A stretch of 64,000 nucleotides of DNA from Hydrogenophaga sp. (GTDB lineage: Bacteria > Pseudomonadota > Gammaproteobacteria > Burkholderiales > Burkholderiaceae_C), in the NCBI GenBank assembly GCA_016790705.1, contig JAEUOT010000046.1:124001-188000 (forward strand), in the 5' to 3' direction. The notes beneath the pieces were generated by a model. It ran no database searches. It was not told the origin of the DNA and saw only the letters and a program-made list of their open reading frames with translations. The translations under genes and the position numbers were made by a program. This document shows, one piece after another, positions 8,638 through 16,784 of the stretch (its first letter is position 1; every line of letters starts with the position of its first letter).

Positions 8638-9720
8638 CTATCGGGCGATGCCGATGCCGATGGCCAGTCCGGCGAACACGGCCAGCCCGACGGTTTCGCC
8701 CAGCAGCAGTGCCACCGGCCGCCAGCCCAGCTCGCGCAGGTCTTCGAGGCTGGTCTTGACCGCCGCCGCAGCGATGGCCACCACCAGCAGGGCGCGCGAG
8801 AGCGTGCTGGCCGCGTCCACGACCGGGGGCTTGAGCAGGCCGGCGGTGTTGAGCAGCATCAGCACCACGAAGCCGAGCAGGAAGGTCGGCACCAGCGGCA
8901 CGTCGGCGCGCGGCGTTGCGTCGTCATCCAGCGCGATCGCGTCGGGCGCCTCGCCGTGGCGCACCCACGTCGCCACCACCAGCACAACCGGCAGCAGCAA
9001 CATCACCCGCATCAGCTTGACGATGGTGGCGCTGTCGGCCGCAGCGGTGTCGCCGGCCTGCGTCAGCAGCATGCCGGCGGCCACCACCTGCGCCACGTCG
9101 TGGATGGTGGCGCCGAAGAAGACGCCCGCCTGCTGTGGGGAAAAACCCGCCGCCTGCACCAGCAGCGGGTAGAGCAGCATGGCCAGGGTGGACAGCACCG
9201 TCACGCCGACCACGGTCAGCAGGGTGAAGCGTTCGTTCTCCCGCGTGGGCGGCAGCACCGAGGCCACCGCCAGCGCGGCCGACGCGCCGCAGATGCCGAC
9301 GGCGCAGCCCGAGACCAGGCCCTCGTCGCGGCGGCAGGAGAGCCCGCGCGCCAGCAGCAGGCCGGCGGCGATGGTCAGCACGACCCCCGCGACGACCAGC
9401 AGCGCGGTGTGCCAGCCCAGCGCCTGGACCTGTGCGAAGCCGATGCGCGCGCCCAGCAGCGCCACGCCGACGCGCAGCACGCTGCGGCTGCAGAAGTCGA
9501 TGCCCGGGCGCAGGCGGGCGTCCTGCGACAGGAAGTGGAAGGACAGACCAAGCAGCAGCGCATAGAGCAGCGCGGGGCCGCCGTGGTGCTCGCTGATGAA
9601 CAACGCCGACAGGCCGACGACGGCGCACAGCAGCGAGCCGCCCACGCGCTGGCGCACCGTCCGCCAGGCGGACGCCAGGCGCTGTCGCACATCGGACGCC
9701 GGCTCAGCCGGCGCGGACAC
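8638..9720 (-). CDS. YeiH/UPF0324 family putative sulfate exporter
   Basis: A 360-residue integral membrane protein with about ten helices. The family signatures are LLYALLLGLSFHFL, then RVGVALLGARI, GCAVGICGASAALAVASVLP and FFGATIHDVAQVVAAG. Proteins of this family are annotated as putative sulfate exporters, and E. coli YeiH is the reference; direct transport evidence is thin. Its start lies 17 bases inside the end of the acyl-CoA carboxyltransferase gene, so it is the last overlapping member of a six-gene operon. That link suggests it exports an anion released by the pathway, for example sulfite or sulfate from a sulfonated substrate, but this is inference. Confidence 0.85.
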   Translation of the reverse strand: MSAPAEPASDVRQRLASAWRTVRQRVGGSLLCAVVGLSALFISEHHGGPALLYALLLGLSFHFLSQDARLRPGIDFCSRSVLRVGVALLGARIGFAQVQALGWHTALLVVAGVVLTIAAGLLLARGLSCRRDEGLVSGCAVGICGASAALAVASVLPPTRENERFTLLTVVGVTVLSTLAMLLYPLLVQAAGFSPQQAGVFFGATIHDVAQVVAAGMLLTQAGDTAAADSATIVKLMRVMLLLPVVLVVATWVRHGEAPDAIALDDDATPRADVPLVPTFLLGFVVLMLLNTAGLLKPPVVDAASTLSRALLVVAIAAAAVKTSLEDLRELGWRPVALLLGETVGLAVFAGLAIGIGIAR

Positions 9721-11266
9721 GGTCGGTCTTCACGCGCTCCCAGGCGTCCTCGACCCAGTCGCACAGCAGGCTGCGCGTCTCGCGCGGGTCGATGATGTCC
9801 AGGATGCCGAACTTCTCCGCCGTGCGGAACGGCGAGGTCATGTTCAGGTAGAAGGCCTCCAGCTCGGCGCGCTTGGCCGCCGGGTCGTCGGCCGCCTCGA
9901 TCTCGGCCTTGTGCGCGGCCATCACGCCGCCCTCGATCGGGATCGAACCCCAGCGCGCCGACGGCCAGGCGACGCGGAAGTTCAGCGCCTCGCCGTACTT
10001 GGGCGCGTGCAGCGCGCCGGCCATGCCGAAGCAGCGGCGCACGATCACCGAGGCCCAGGGCGACTGGCAGCGGTGCAGCGCCTCGCCGACCCGGGTCGCG
10101 CCCAGCAGCGTGCCGCCGAGTTCGGCCTCCAGCCCGGTCTGGTTGCCCGGCTGGTCGACGAAGTTCACGATGGGCAGGCCGAACTGGCTGCACAGCTTCA
10201 CGTGGCGCTCCATCTTGTAGGCCGCCTGCACCGTCATCGCGCCGCCCTGGACCTTGGGGTCGTTGGCGATCACGCCGACCGGGATGCCGTTCAGGCGCGC
10301 CAGCGCGGTGATGACCGAGCCGGCCTGCCAGCGACCGATCTCGAACACCGAGCCCAGGTCCATCACGGCCTCGACGATCTTGCGCGGGTCGTAGATCTTG
10401 CGGCGCTCGTGCGGGATCGCGTCCTTGAGCCAGTCCTCGGCGCGCTCCGGGTCGTCGGTCGGCGCCACCGCCGGGGCGAGGTGGAACACGCTGCGCGGCA
10501 GGTAGGAAAGAAATCGGCGCACCTGGGCCAGGGCGTCGGCTTCGCTCTCCGCCTCGTTGTGGACCAGGGCGCTTTTGCGGTGCACCTTGTGGCCACCGAG
10601 ATCGTTCTTGTCGATGGTCTGTCCGTAGGCCTGCTGCACCACGTGCGGACCGGCGGCCATCACCTGCGCCTGCTCGCGCACCATCACGCTGAAGTGCGAG
10701 GACAGCACCTTCACCGCGCCCTGGCCCACGCAGGCGCCCAGCGCCACCGCCGCCACCGGCACCGTGTCGAGCAGCGCGTTGGCGGGCCAGCTCGGGTACT
10801 CGGGAATCTTGGTGCCGCCGATCTGCATCAGCAGCTTGACGCTGCCGCCGGCCGAATCGACCAGCCGCACCAGCGGCAGGCGCAGCTGGTGCGCCATGCG
10901 CTCGATGTAGATCCACTTGTCCGCGATGGTGGCTTCGGACGAGCCGGCGCGGATGGTGAAGTCGTCGACATGCAGCGCGACCTTGCGGCCCTCGATGCGG
11001 CCGGTGCCGGTGATGGCGTTGGTCGGGTCCAGGCGTTCGAAGGCGCCTTCGCGCGAGTAGTGGCCCTTGCCTGCGATCTGGCCGAATTCGCGGAAGCTGC
11101 CTTCATCGAGCAACTGGTCGATGCGCTCACGCGCGTTGAGGCGACCGCTGGCCTTGAACTTGGCCAGCGCTTCGGGGCCGCCCATGGCGCGCACCTGCGT
11201 GCGGCGCGCTTCCAGCTCGGTCAGCTCGGCGGCCCATTCGCCGGCGGGTTCGAATCGGCGGCTCAT
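9704..11266 (-). CDS. Acyl-CoA carboxylase, carboxyltransferase subunit
   Basis: A 520-residue biotin-dependent carboxyltransferase in the PccB/MccB/AccD5 family, carrying both N and C carboxyltransferase domains in one chain. Seen: LNARERIDQLLDEGSFREFG near residue 45, the N-domain VRLVDSAGGSVKLLMQIGG, and the C-domain KVQGGAMTVQAAYKMERHVK, FVDQPGNQTGLEAE and FGMAGALHAPKYGEALN. It moves carboxyl groups between biotin on a carrier and an acyl-CoA (or the reverse, as a decarboxylase). The start overlaps the end of the Bug gene by four bases. A carrier protein gene stands at the head of the operon, but no biotin carboxylase gene is present. The substrate is not identifiable from sequence alone. 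Confidence 0.88.
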   Translation of the reverse strand: MSRRFEPAGEWAAELTELEARRTQVRAMGGPEALAKFKASGRLNARERIDQLLDEGSFREFGQIAGKGHYSREGAFERLDPTNAITGTGRIEGRKVALHVDDFTIRAGSSEATIADKWIYIERMAHQLRLPLVRLVDSAGGSVKLLMQIGGTKIPEYPSWPANALLDTVPVAAVALGACVGQGAVKVLSSHFSVMVREQAQVMAAGPHVVQQAYGQTIDKNDLGGHKVHRKSALVHNEAESEADALAQVRRFLSYLPRSVFHLAPAVAPTDDPERAEDWLKDAIPHERRKIYDPRKIVEAVMDLGSVFEIGRWQAGSVITALARLNGIPVGVIANDPKVQGGAMTVQAAYKMERHVKLCSQFGLPIVNFVDQPGNQTGLEAELGGTLLGATRVGEALHRCQSPWASVIVRRCFGMAGALHAPKYGEALNFRVAWPSARWGSIPIEGGVMAAHKAEIEAADDPAAKRAELEAFYLNMTSPFRTAEKFGILDIIDPRETRSLLCDWVEDAWERVKTDRVRAG

Positions 11267-12270
11267 CGGGCGCCGGCGCCGAGGGATGCCACCAGCGACT
11301 GGGTCTCGTCCAGTTCGCGCTGCAGGTAGCGGTGCGAATCGACATAGCCCTTGAAGATCGGCTTGTTGCCCGACTTCTCGACCAGTTGTTTCCAGTCGGG
11401 CGATTCCGACACCTTGCGCAAGGCGCCTTCCCAGAAGCGGATCTGTTCGGCGTCGACCGCGGGCGGCAGCAGCACGCCGTTGTAGCTGACGTAGTCGGCG
11501 GCGATGCCCAGCTCGCGCCAGGTCGGCACCTCGGCCAGCGGGCCGGTCCCGCGCGTGGCGGCGCAACTGGCCAGCATGCGGACCTTTCCGGTGGGCAACT
11601 GCGGCGTGATCGACGGGCCGGTCGCGACGACCACGTCGATGTGTCCGCCGAGCAGGGCCGTGACCGATTCGCCCGACGAGCGGAACGGCACCACCGTCAG
11701 TCGCGACACGTCGACGCCCGCGAGCTTGAGCGGCTTGGCGATCGCCAGGTGCAGGTTCAGGCCGCGCAGCGGCGCGACCGCGATCTTGAGCGACTCGGGG
11801 TCCTGGCGCAGCTTCTCGATCATGGCCTTCGCATCGCGCAAGGGCGAGTCGCTGCGCACCGCGACCAGGGTGGTCTCCTCGACCATCATCGCCACCGGGA
11901 AGAACTCGCGCAGGTCGGCCTTGAGCACGCCGGTGACCTGACCGGCGATGCTGCCGGTGTGGAAGGTCGAGAGCTGGTGTGCGTCGCCGCGCGCCTTCTG
12001 CATGGCCTGCAGCACCAGCAGGCCGGCCGCGCCGGGCTTGTTCATCGGCACCACGTTCTGCCCGTTCACCAGCTTGAGGGTTTCCAGCGCCTGGCCGATG
12101 CCGCGGGCGTAGAGGTCGACCGAGCCGCCCGCCGCGACGCCGATGTTGTAGGTGATGTTGCCGCTGGGCTGCCAGCCGGCGGCGTGCGCGCGTCCGGTGG
12201 CGGTGAGCATCGCGGTGCCGGCGGCCAGCCAGCCCAGGGCCTGACGGCGCGTGGTGTGAGGGGTGTTCAT
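11263..12270 (-). CDS. Bug-family periplasmic solute-binding protein (TTT system)
   Basis: A 335-residue protein of the tripartite tricarboxylate transporter binding-protein family (Bug/TctC). The N-terminus has a signal peptide with a twin-arginine-like TTRRQALG and a cleavable AHA site near residue 30. Typical regions include YNIGVAAGGSVDLYARGIGQAL and NKPGAAGLL. Bug proteins bind carboxylates in the periplasm and are often not next to their membrane partners; no TctA or TctB gene lies in this window. Encoded in the carboxylase operon, it probably binds the substrate or acts as a sensor for it. It follows the CoA-transferase gene by about 50 bases and overlaps the carboxyltransferase start. 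Confidence 0.87.
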   Translation of the reverse strand: MNTPHTTRRQALGWLAAGTAMLTATGRAHAAGWQPSGNITYNIGVAAGGSVDLYARGIGQALETLKLVNGQNVVPMNKPGAAGLLVLQAMQKARGDAHQLSTFHTGSIAGQVTGVLKADLREFFPVAMMVEETTLVAVRSDSPLRDAKAMIEKLRQDPESLKIAVAPLRGLNLHLAIAKPLKLAGVDVSRLTVVPFRSSGESVTALLGGHIDVVVATGPSITPQLPTGKVRMLASCAATRGTGPLAEVPTWRELGIAADYVSYNGVLLPPAVDAEQIRFWEGALRKVSESPDWKQLVEKSGNKPIFKGYVDSHRYLQRELDETQSLVASLGAGAR

Positions 12271-12321
12271 GGAAGGCTCCTTTGCGGGTGTCTGGGTGTC
12301 TGGTTCCGGTGGCCGGCGGCA

Positions 12322-13554
12322 TCAGCCCGCCTGCATCACCGCCTGTTGCTGGATCAGTGCGTCGATCTCGGCATCGCCCATCTGCAGCGCCTCGCGCAGC
12401 ACGGCGCGGGTGTCGGCGCCCAGGTCGGGCCCGGTGTGGCGGATGCCGCCCGGCGTGGCCGACAGGCGTGGCACGACGCCGGTCTGCGTCGTGTGGCCCA
12501 GCACCGGGTGCGGGACCTGGGCCAGCATGCCGCGCGCGGCGAAGTGCGGGTCGGCGTAGATGTCGGCGATGGTGTAGACGCGGGTGCAGGGCACCTCGGC
12601 TTCGCGCAGCCGCGCTTCCAGGTCGGTCCCGTCGAAGCCGCGCGTCCACTCGGCGACGATGGCGTCGATGGCGCGCATGTTTTCGGGTTTGCCGCGCGCC
12701 TGGATGGTTTCAAAACGCGGGTCGGTCAGCAGCCCGGGTTGCTGCATCAGCCCCACCAGCCGGCGCCAGGTGGGCTGGCTGTTGGCGGCGATCAGCATCC
12801 AGCCGCCGTCGCGCGTCGGGTAGGAGCTGTTGGGCGCCATCGACGGCAGGTTGGAGCCCTCGCGCATCGGCACCACGCCCAGCTTCTCGTGCGCCGGCAC
12901 CACCGGCTCCATCTGCGTGAAGGCCGCTTCGTACAACGCGGCATCGACCACCTGGCCACGCCCGGTGACGCTGCGCGCCCGGATCGCCGCCATCGCGCCG
13001 AACGCGGCATAGACCGAGGTCAGGTAGTCGGTGGTCGCCAGCGCCACGCGGGCCGGCGGGCGGTCAGGGTCGCCGGTCATGTGGCGCACGCCGCCCACCG
13101 CCTCGCAGATTGCGCCGTAACCCGGGCGGTCGGCGTAGGGGCCGGTCTGGCCGTAGCCGCTGATGCGCACCATCACCAGGCCGGGGTTGCGCGCGCTCAG
13201 CGCCTCGTAGCCCAGGCCGAGCCGTTCAAGCACGCCCGCACGGTTGTTCTCGACCAGGATGTCGGCGCGCGCGATCAGCTCGAAGGCGATGCGGCGCCCG
13301 GCCTCGGTCTTGAGGTCGAGCACGACCGACCGCTTGTTGCGCAGGATGGAGGCGGCGTAGAGCGACTGCTGCTGCACGTGCTGGCCCATCTGGCGCACCG
13401 GGTCGCCGTCGGGCGGTTCGATCTTGATCACCTCGGCGCCGAAGTCGGCGAGCAGTCGGGCGCAGGCCGGGCCGGCGATGGTGGTGCCGATTTCGACCAC
13501 CTTCAGGCCGGTCAGCGGGCCGGCCGCGAGTTCGGACGGGGTGTCGCCGTTCAT
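12322..13554 (-). CDS. CaiB/BaiF family (class III) CoA-transferase
   Basis: A 410-residue class III CoA-transferase, which moves CoA from one acyl-CoA to a free acid through an aspartyl thioester. The N-terminus reads GLKVVEIGTTIAGPACARLLADFGAEVIKIEPP, the CoA-binding signature, and the likely catalytic Asp is D176 in ALATTDYLTSVYAAFG. It probably activates the operon's acid substrate for the carboxyltransferase encoded downstream. ATG 13554 overlaps the stop of the GntR gene by four bases (ATGA). Class III sequence alone does not reveal the acid. Confidence 0.88.
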   Translation of the reverse strand: MNGDTPSELAAGPLTGLKVVEIGTTIAGPACARLLADFGAEVIKIEPPDGDPVRQMGQHVQQQSLYAASILRNKRSVVLDLKTEAGRRIAFELIARADILVENNRAGVLERLGLGYEALSARNPGLVMVRISGYGQTGPYADRPGYGAICEAVGGVRHMTGDPDRPPARVALATTDYLTSVYAAFGAMAAIRARSVTGRGQVVDAALYEAAFTQMEPVVPAHEKLGVVPMREGSNLPSMAPNSSYPTRDGGWMLIAANSQPTWRRLVGLMQQPGLLTDPRFETIQARGKPENMRAIDAIVAEWTRGFDGTDLEARLREAEVPCTRVYTIADIYADPHFAARGMLAQVPHPVLGHTTQTGVVPRLSATPGGIRHTGPDLGADTRAVLREALQMGDAEIDALIQQQAVMQAG

Positions 13555-14300
13555 GCCGATGCTCCGTCGCCGGGCGCCTGTTGCAGCACGCGCACCGCCT
13601 CTTCGGCCGATTCTTCGATGCGCTGGCGCGTCAGGGCGACCATGCGCTCGGTGTCGCCGGCCGCCATGGCGTCGGTGGCTTCCTGCCACAGCCGGGCCGA
13701 ACGCAGGCGCCGCTCGACCGAGGCCAGGCCCAGCTTGCTGTAGCGCAGCGTCTGCAGCGACAGGCCGGTGAGCATGCGCTGCAGCCGGCGGTTGCCGGCC
13801 ATGCGGGCGCACAGGATCAGCAGCCGGTAGGTGGTCTCGGCGTAGGCGTCGCCGCCGTCGGGCAGGGCCGCCAGGCTCTGCAGCCGCTGGGTGCCGGCGC
13901 GCAGCAGGGGCAGCAGTTCGGGATGCCCGCTGGCCGCGAGCTTGCGCACCACCAGCTCGAACAGGCCGGCGCGGATCTCCATCAGCTCCTGCAGTTCGGC
14001 GGTGCTCAGTTCGGTGACGATGGCGCCACGGCGCGCGAGGATGGTCACCAGGCCTTCGCGCTCCAGGATGCGCAAGGCCTCGCGAACGGGACCGCGGCTC
14101 ACCGCGAACTCGTCGGCCAGCTCCTGTTCGCCGATGCGCTCGCCGGGGGCCATCTGGCCGGCGAGGATGCGGTCGCCCAGGCGCCCGGCGATCTGTTCGG
14201 GCACGGTCAGCGTCGGGTCGGTCTGGTCGGCGAACAGGCGGAAGGCGACGGCGCCTTCCCAGGCGGCGAACTGGTCGGCGGGGATGTCGGCGGGATTCAT
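13551..14300 (-). CDS. GntR-family regulator, FadR/FCD subfamily
   Basis: A 249-residue regulator with an N-terminal winged helix-turn-helix (about residues 25-95; GERIGEQELADEFAVSRGPVREALRILEREGLV) and an all-helical FCD effector domain (about 100-230) as in FadR, which in many relatives binds a metal and an organic acid. It lies inside the operon, four bases after the biotinyl carrier gene, and overlaps the CoA-transferase start, so it is likely a local, self-controlled repressor released by a pathway acid or acyl-CoA. The perfect palindrome at 14534-14557 just before the operon is its probable operator. Confidence 0.88.
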   Translation of the reverse strand: MNPADIPADQFAAWEGAVAFRLFADQTDPTLTVPEQIAGRLGDRILAGQMAPGERIGEQELADEFAVSRGPVREALRILEREGLVTILARRGAIVTELSTAELQELMEIRAGLFELVVRKLAASGHPELLPLLRAGTQRLQSLAALPDGGDAYAETTYRLLILCARMAGNRRLQRMLTGLSLQTLRYSKLGLASVERRLRSARLWQEATDAMAAGDTERMVALTRQRIEESAEEAVRVLQQAPGDGASA

Positions 14301-14304
14301 CGCT

Positions 14305-14514
14305 TCAACCCAGTTCGACCACGACCTGACCGTCTTCCACGCCTTCGCCCTCGGCGACGAAGATCTCGCGCACGGTCCCCGCGGCGGTGGCGCAGACCGG
14401 GATCTCCATCTTCATGGACTCGACGATCAGCAGGGTGTCGCCTTCGGCCACGCTCTGGCCGGGCTGGACCTCCACTTTCCAGACGGTGCCGGTGATCTCG
14501 GACAGGACTTTCAT
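14305..14514 (-). CDS. Biotinyl carrier protein (BCCP-like)
   Basis: A free-standing 69-residue biotin/lipoyl domain. The motif ESMKME places the biotinylated lysine at K35. The surrounding Gly-rich turns (VQPGQSVAEGDTLLIVE and AEGEGVEDGQ) fit one complete barrel domain with nothing added. It would carry carboxybiotin to the carboxyltransferase encoded at the far end of the same operon. It is the first gene of the operon; the palindromic operator begins about 20 bases upstream of its start codon. The biotin carboxylase that must load it is not encoded nearby. Confidence 0.88.
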   Translation of the reverse strand: MKVLSEITGTVWKVEVQPGQSVAEGDTLLIVESMKMEIPVCATAAGTVREIFVAEGEGVEDGQVVVELG

Positions 14515-14533
14515 GGCTTCTCCAATCGTTAAT

Positions 14534-14557
14534 GTTCAGATTGTTAACAATCTGAAC
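14534..14557. promoter_or_regulatory. Perfect 24-base palindrome, probable GntR operator
   Basis: The half-site GTTCAGATTGTT is followed at once by its exact reverse complement. The core TTGTTAACAA resembles the TTGT-N2-ACAA type cores bound by FadR-subfamily GntR regulators. It sits 20 bases before the start of the carrier protein gene and between two divergent transcription units, so it could block the catabolic operon promoter and perhaps touch the two-component promoter. The palindrome is seen directly; the protein that binds it is inferred from the GntR gene in the same operon. Confidence 0.75.
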
Positions 14558-14659
14558 TGAAAAGAGATCCGTAGTTACCCGAAGGCAGGTCGACGGCGGC
14601 GGCGACCCGACGGCCCATAATCCGCCGCATCCGACCCATGCATTTCGGGAAAACTGGCC

Positions 14660-15319
14660 ATGCGCCTGCTGCTGGTGGAAGACGACACGATGATCGGCGA
14701 GTCCGTGCTGGACCTGCTGCGCGCCGAGCAGTACGCGGTCGACTGGGTGCGCGACGGCGAGGCAGCCGCCGCCGCCTTGCGGACGCAGGACTACGACCTG
14801 GTGCTGCTGGACCTCGGGCTGCCGAAGCAGGACGGGCTGAGCGTGCTGCGGCAGTTGCGGGCGCGGCGCAACCGGGTGCCGGTGCTGATTGCGACGGCGC
14901 GCGATGCGCTCAGGCAGCGGGTCGAGGGGCTGGACGCCGGGGCCGATGACTACGTGGTCAAGCCCTACGAGATGGACGAGCTGCTGGCGCGCATCCGGGC
15001 GCTGCTGCGCCGGGCGGCGGGGCGGGCCGAGCCGGTCTACGAACACCAGGGCGTCTGCATCAACCCGGTCACGCGCGAGGCCTCGGTGAACGGCGAAGCG
15101 GTGGTGCTGTCGGGCCGGGAGTGGGCGGTGCTGGAGCCGCTGCTGGCGCGGCCGGGTCTGGTGCTCTCACGCGCGCAACTGGAAGAAAAGCTCTACGACT
15201 GGAAGCACGAGATCACGTCCAACGCGGTCGAGGTCTACATCCACGGCCTGCGCAAGAAGCTCGGCGCGGACATCATCCGCAACGTGCGCGGGGTGGGCTA
15301 CATGGTGCCAAGACAATGA
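14660..15319 (+). CDS. OmpR/PhoB-family response regulator (QseB/PmrA-like)
   Basis: A 219-residue two-domain response regulator. The receiver domain has the acidic pair in VEDD (residues 7-8), the phosphorylated Asp at D51 in LVLLDLGLP and the conserved Lys in VVKPYE. The C-terminal winged helix contains LSGREWAVLEPLL and NAVEVYIHGLRKKLG, the OmpR/PhoB DNA-binding signature closest to QseB, PmrA and TctD. It acts with the histidine kinase encoded 142 bases downstream; the gap is filled by a repeat element. A CATAAT box at 14616-14621 could be its -10 element. A TTAAG direct repeat before the degQ-type gene may be one of its binding sites. Confidence 0.9.
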   Translation: MRLLLVEDDTMIGESVLDLLRAEQYAVDWVRDGEAAAAALRTQDYDLVLLDLGLPKQDGLSVLRQLRARRNRVPVLIATARDALRQRVEGLDAGADDYVVKPYEMDELLARIRALLRRAAGRAEPVYEHQGVCINPVTREASVNGEAVVLSGREWAVLEPLLARPGLVLSRAQLEEKLYDWKHEITSNAVEVYIHGLRKKLGADIIRNVRGVGYMVPRQ

Positions 15320-15410
15320 ACCCCCCCTGCGCCGCTGCGCGGCTTCCCCCCCTCTTGTGGCCTGCGGCCGGGGGGGGACGCACCCTGTGGCCCGGCGGAG
15401 CCGGTTCCAC
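15320..15410 (-). repeat. Dispersed three-hairpin repeat, copy C (reverse orientation)
   Basis: It begins right after the response regulator stop codon and fills the space before the kinase gene. On the minus strand it reads GGAACCGGCTCCGCCGGGCC, a spacer, a C run and a G run flanking GGCC-GCA-GGCC, then GCCGCGCAGCGGCGCAGGG. This matches copy D at 37520 almost block for block. It separates two genes that would normally be directly joined in an operon. Confidence 0.75.
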
Positions 15411-15461
15411 GGGTGCTCTGGACGGAGGGCACTTTCTCCGTCGGCGGGTGGGGAGGGCGTA

Positions 15462-16784
15462 ATGCGGTCCTTGCGTGCGCGGTTGCTGGTGTTTGTGTTG
15501 CTGGCGATTCTGGCGACGGCGTTGCTGCAGGCGGGGCTGGCGTGGCGGGCGGCGCGGGCGGAGGCGGATGCGTTGTTCGACTACCAGATGCGCCAGACCG
15601 CGCAGTCGCTGCGCGCCGGGCTGCCCGAGGGCCTGGCGACCGGGATGCTGCCGATACCGCCGCAGCAGCAGGACTTCGACTTCGTGCTGCAGATCTGGAC
15701 CGCCGACGGTTCGCTGCTGCTGCGCTCGGCCGACCGGCCCGAGTTGCCGCCCCAGGCGGTGCTGGGTTTTGCCGAGGTCGGGGCGCATGGCACGACCTAC
15801 CGCGTCTATTCCCTGATGACCGGCGGGCTGGTGATCCAGGTGGCGCAGGACATGGCGGTGCGTCGGCGCATGGCCGGCGAACTGGCGTTGCGCACGGCGG
15901 CGCCGGTGCTCTGGCTGGCGCCGGTGCTGATGCTGGCGGTCGGCTGGCTGGTGCGTTCGACGCTGGCGCCGGTGGGGCGGGTGCGGCAGCAGCTCGCCGC
16001 GCGCCACGCCGACGACCTCACGCCGGTGGCCGAGAAAGACCTGCCCGAGGAGCTGCAGCCGCTGGTGCACGAGTTCAATGCGCTGCTGGCGCGCCTGGGC
16101 CAGGCGTTCGAGGTGCAGCAGCGGTTCGTGGCCGATGCGGCGCACGAACTGCGCTCGCCGCTGGCCGCGCTGAAGCTGCAGGTGCAGGGCCTGCGCCGCG
16201 CGACCGACGACGAGACCCGCGAACGCTCGTTGCAGCGGCTCGACAGCGGCATCGAACGCGCCACGCGGCTGGTGTCGCAACTGATGGCGCTGGCGCGGCA
16301 GCAGGCCCGACAGGCCGAGGCGGCGCCGACCCAGGCGCTGGACCTGGTGGCGCTGGCGCGGCAGGCCGTGTCCGAGGCCGTTCCCGAAGCGCAGGCGCGC
16401 GGACAGGACCTGGGGCTGTCGGGACTGGATGTGGCCATGGTGCGGGGCCACGCCGACGCGCTGACGCTGCTGCTGCGCAACCTGATCGAGAACGGGCTCA
16501 AGTACACGCCCGAAGGCGGGCGCATCGACGTGGGCGTGGTGCGCGCGGCGGGCTCGTCCGAGGTCGTGCTGACGGTCGAAGACAGCGGGCCAGGCATTCC
16601 CGAAGCCGAGCGCGAGCGGGTGCTGGACCGCTTCTACCGCCTGCCCGATGCGCCCTCGACCGGCAGCGGCCTGGGGCTGGCGATCGCGCAGTCGGTCGCG
16701 CAGTTGCACGGCAGTGCGTTGCGGCTCGATGCCTCGCCGGCGTTGGGCGGATTGCGGGTGCGGCTGGCCTTGCCGGCGGACTGA
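15462..16784 (+). CDS. Sensor histidine kinase (QseC-like)
   Basis: A 440-residue membrane kinase: first helix at about residues 5-27, periplasmic domain to about 145, second helix LWLAPVLMLAVGWLV, then HAMP-like linker, a dimerisation domain with H228 in FVADAAHELRSPLAALK, and an ATPase domain with the N box LLLRNLIENGLKYTPEGG and the G boxes DSGPGIP and GSGLGLAIAQSV. It phosphorylates the response regulator encoded just upstream. ATG 15462 starts MRSLRARLLVF, a usual QseC/TctE-like N-terminus. The short periplasmic loop gives no clue to the signal. It ends one base from the convergent DUF1345 gene. Confidence 0.9.
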   Translation: MRSLRARLLVFVLLAILATALLQAGLAWRAARAEADALFDYQMRQTAQSLRAGLPEGLATGMLPIPPQQQDFDFVLQIWTADGSLLLRSADRPELPPQAVLGFAEVGAHGTTYRVYSLMTGGLVIQVAQDMAVRRRMAGELALRTAAPVLWLAPVLMLAVGWLVRSTLAPVGRVRQQLAARHADDLTPVAEKDLPEELQPLVHEFNALLARLGQAFEVQQRFVADAAHELRSPLAALKLQVQGLRRATDDETRERSLQRLDSGIERATRLVSQLMALARQQARQAEAAPTQALDLVALARQAVSEAVPEAQARGQDLGLSGLDVAMVRGHADALTLLLRNLIENGLKYTPEGGRIDVGVVRAAGSSEVVLTVEDSGPGIPEAERERVLDRFYRLPDAPSTGSGLGLAIAQSVAQLHGSALRLDASPALGGLRVRLALPAD

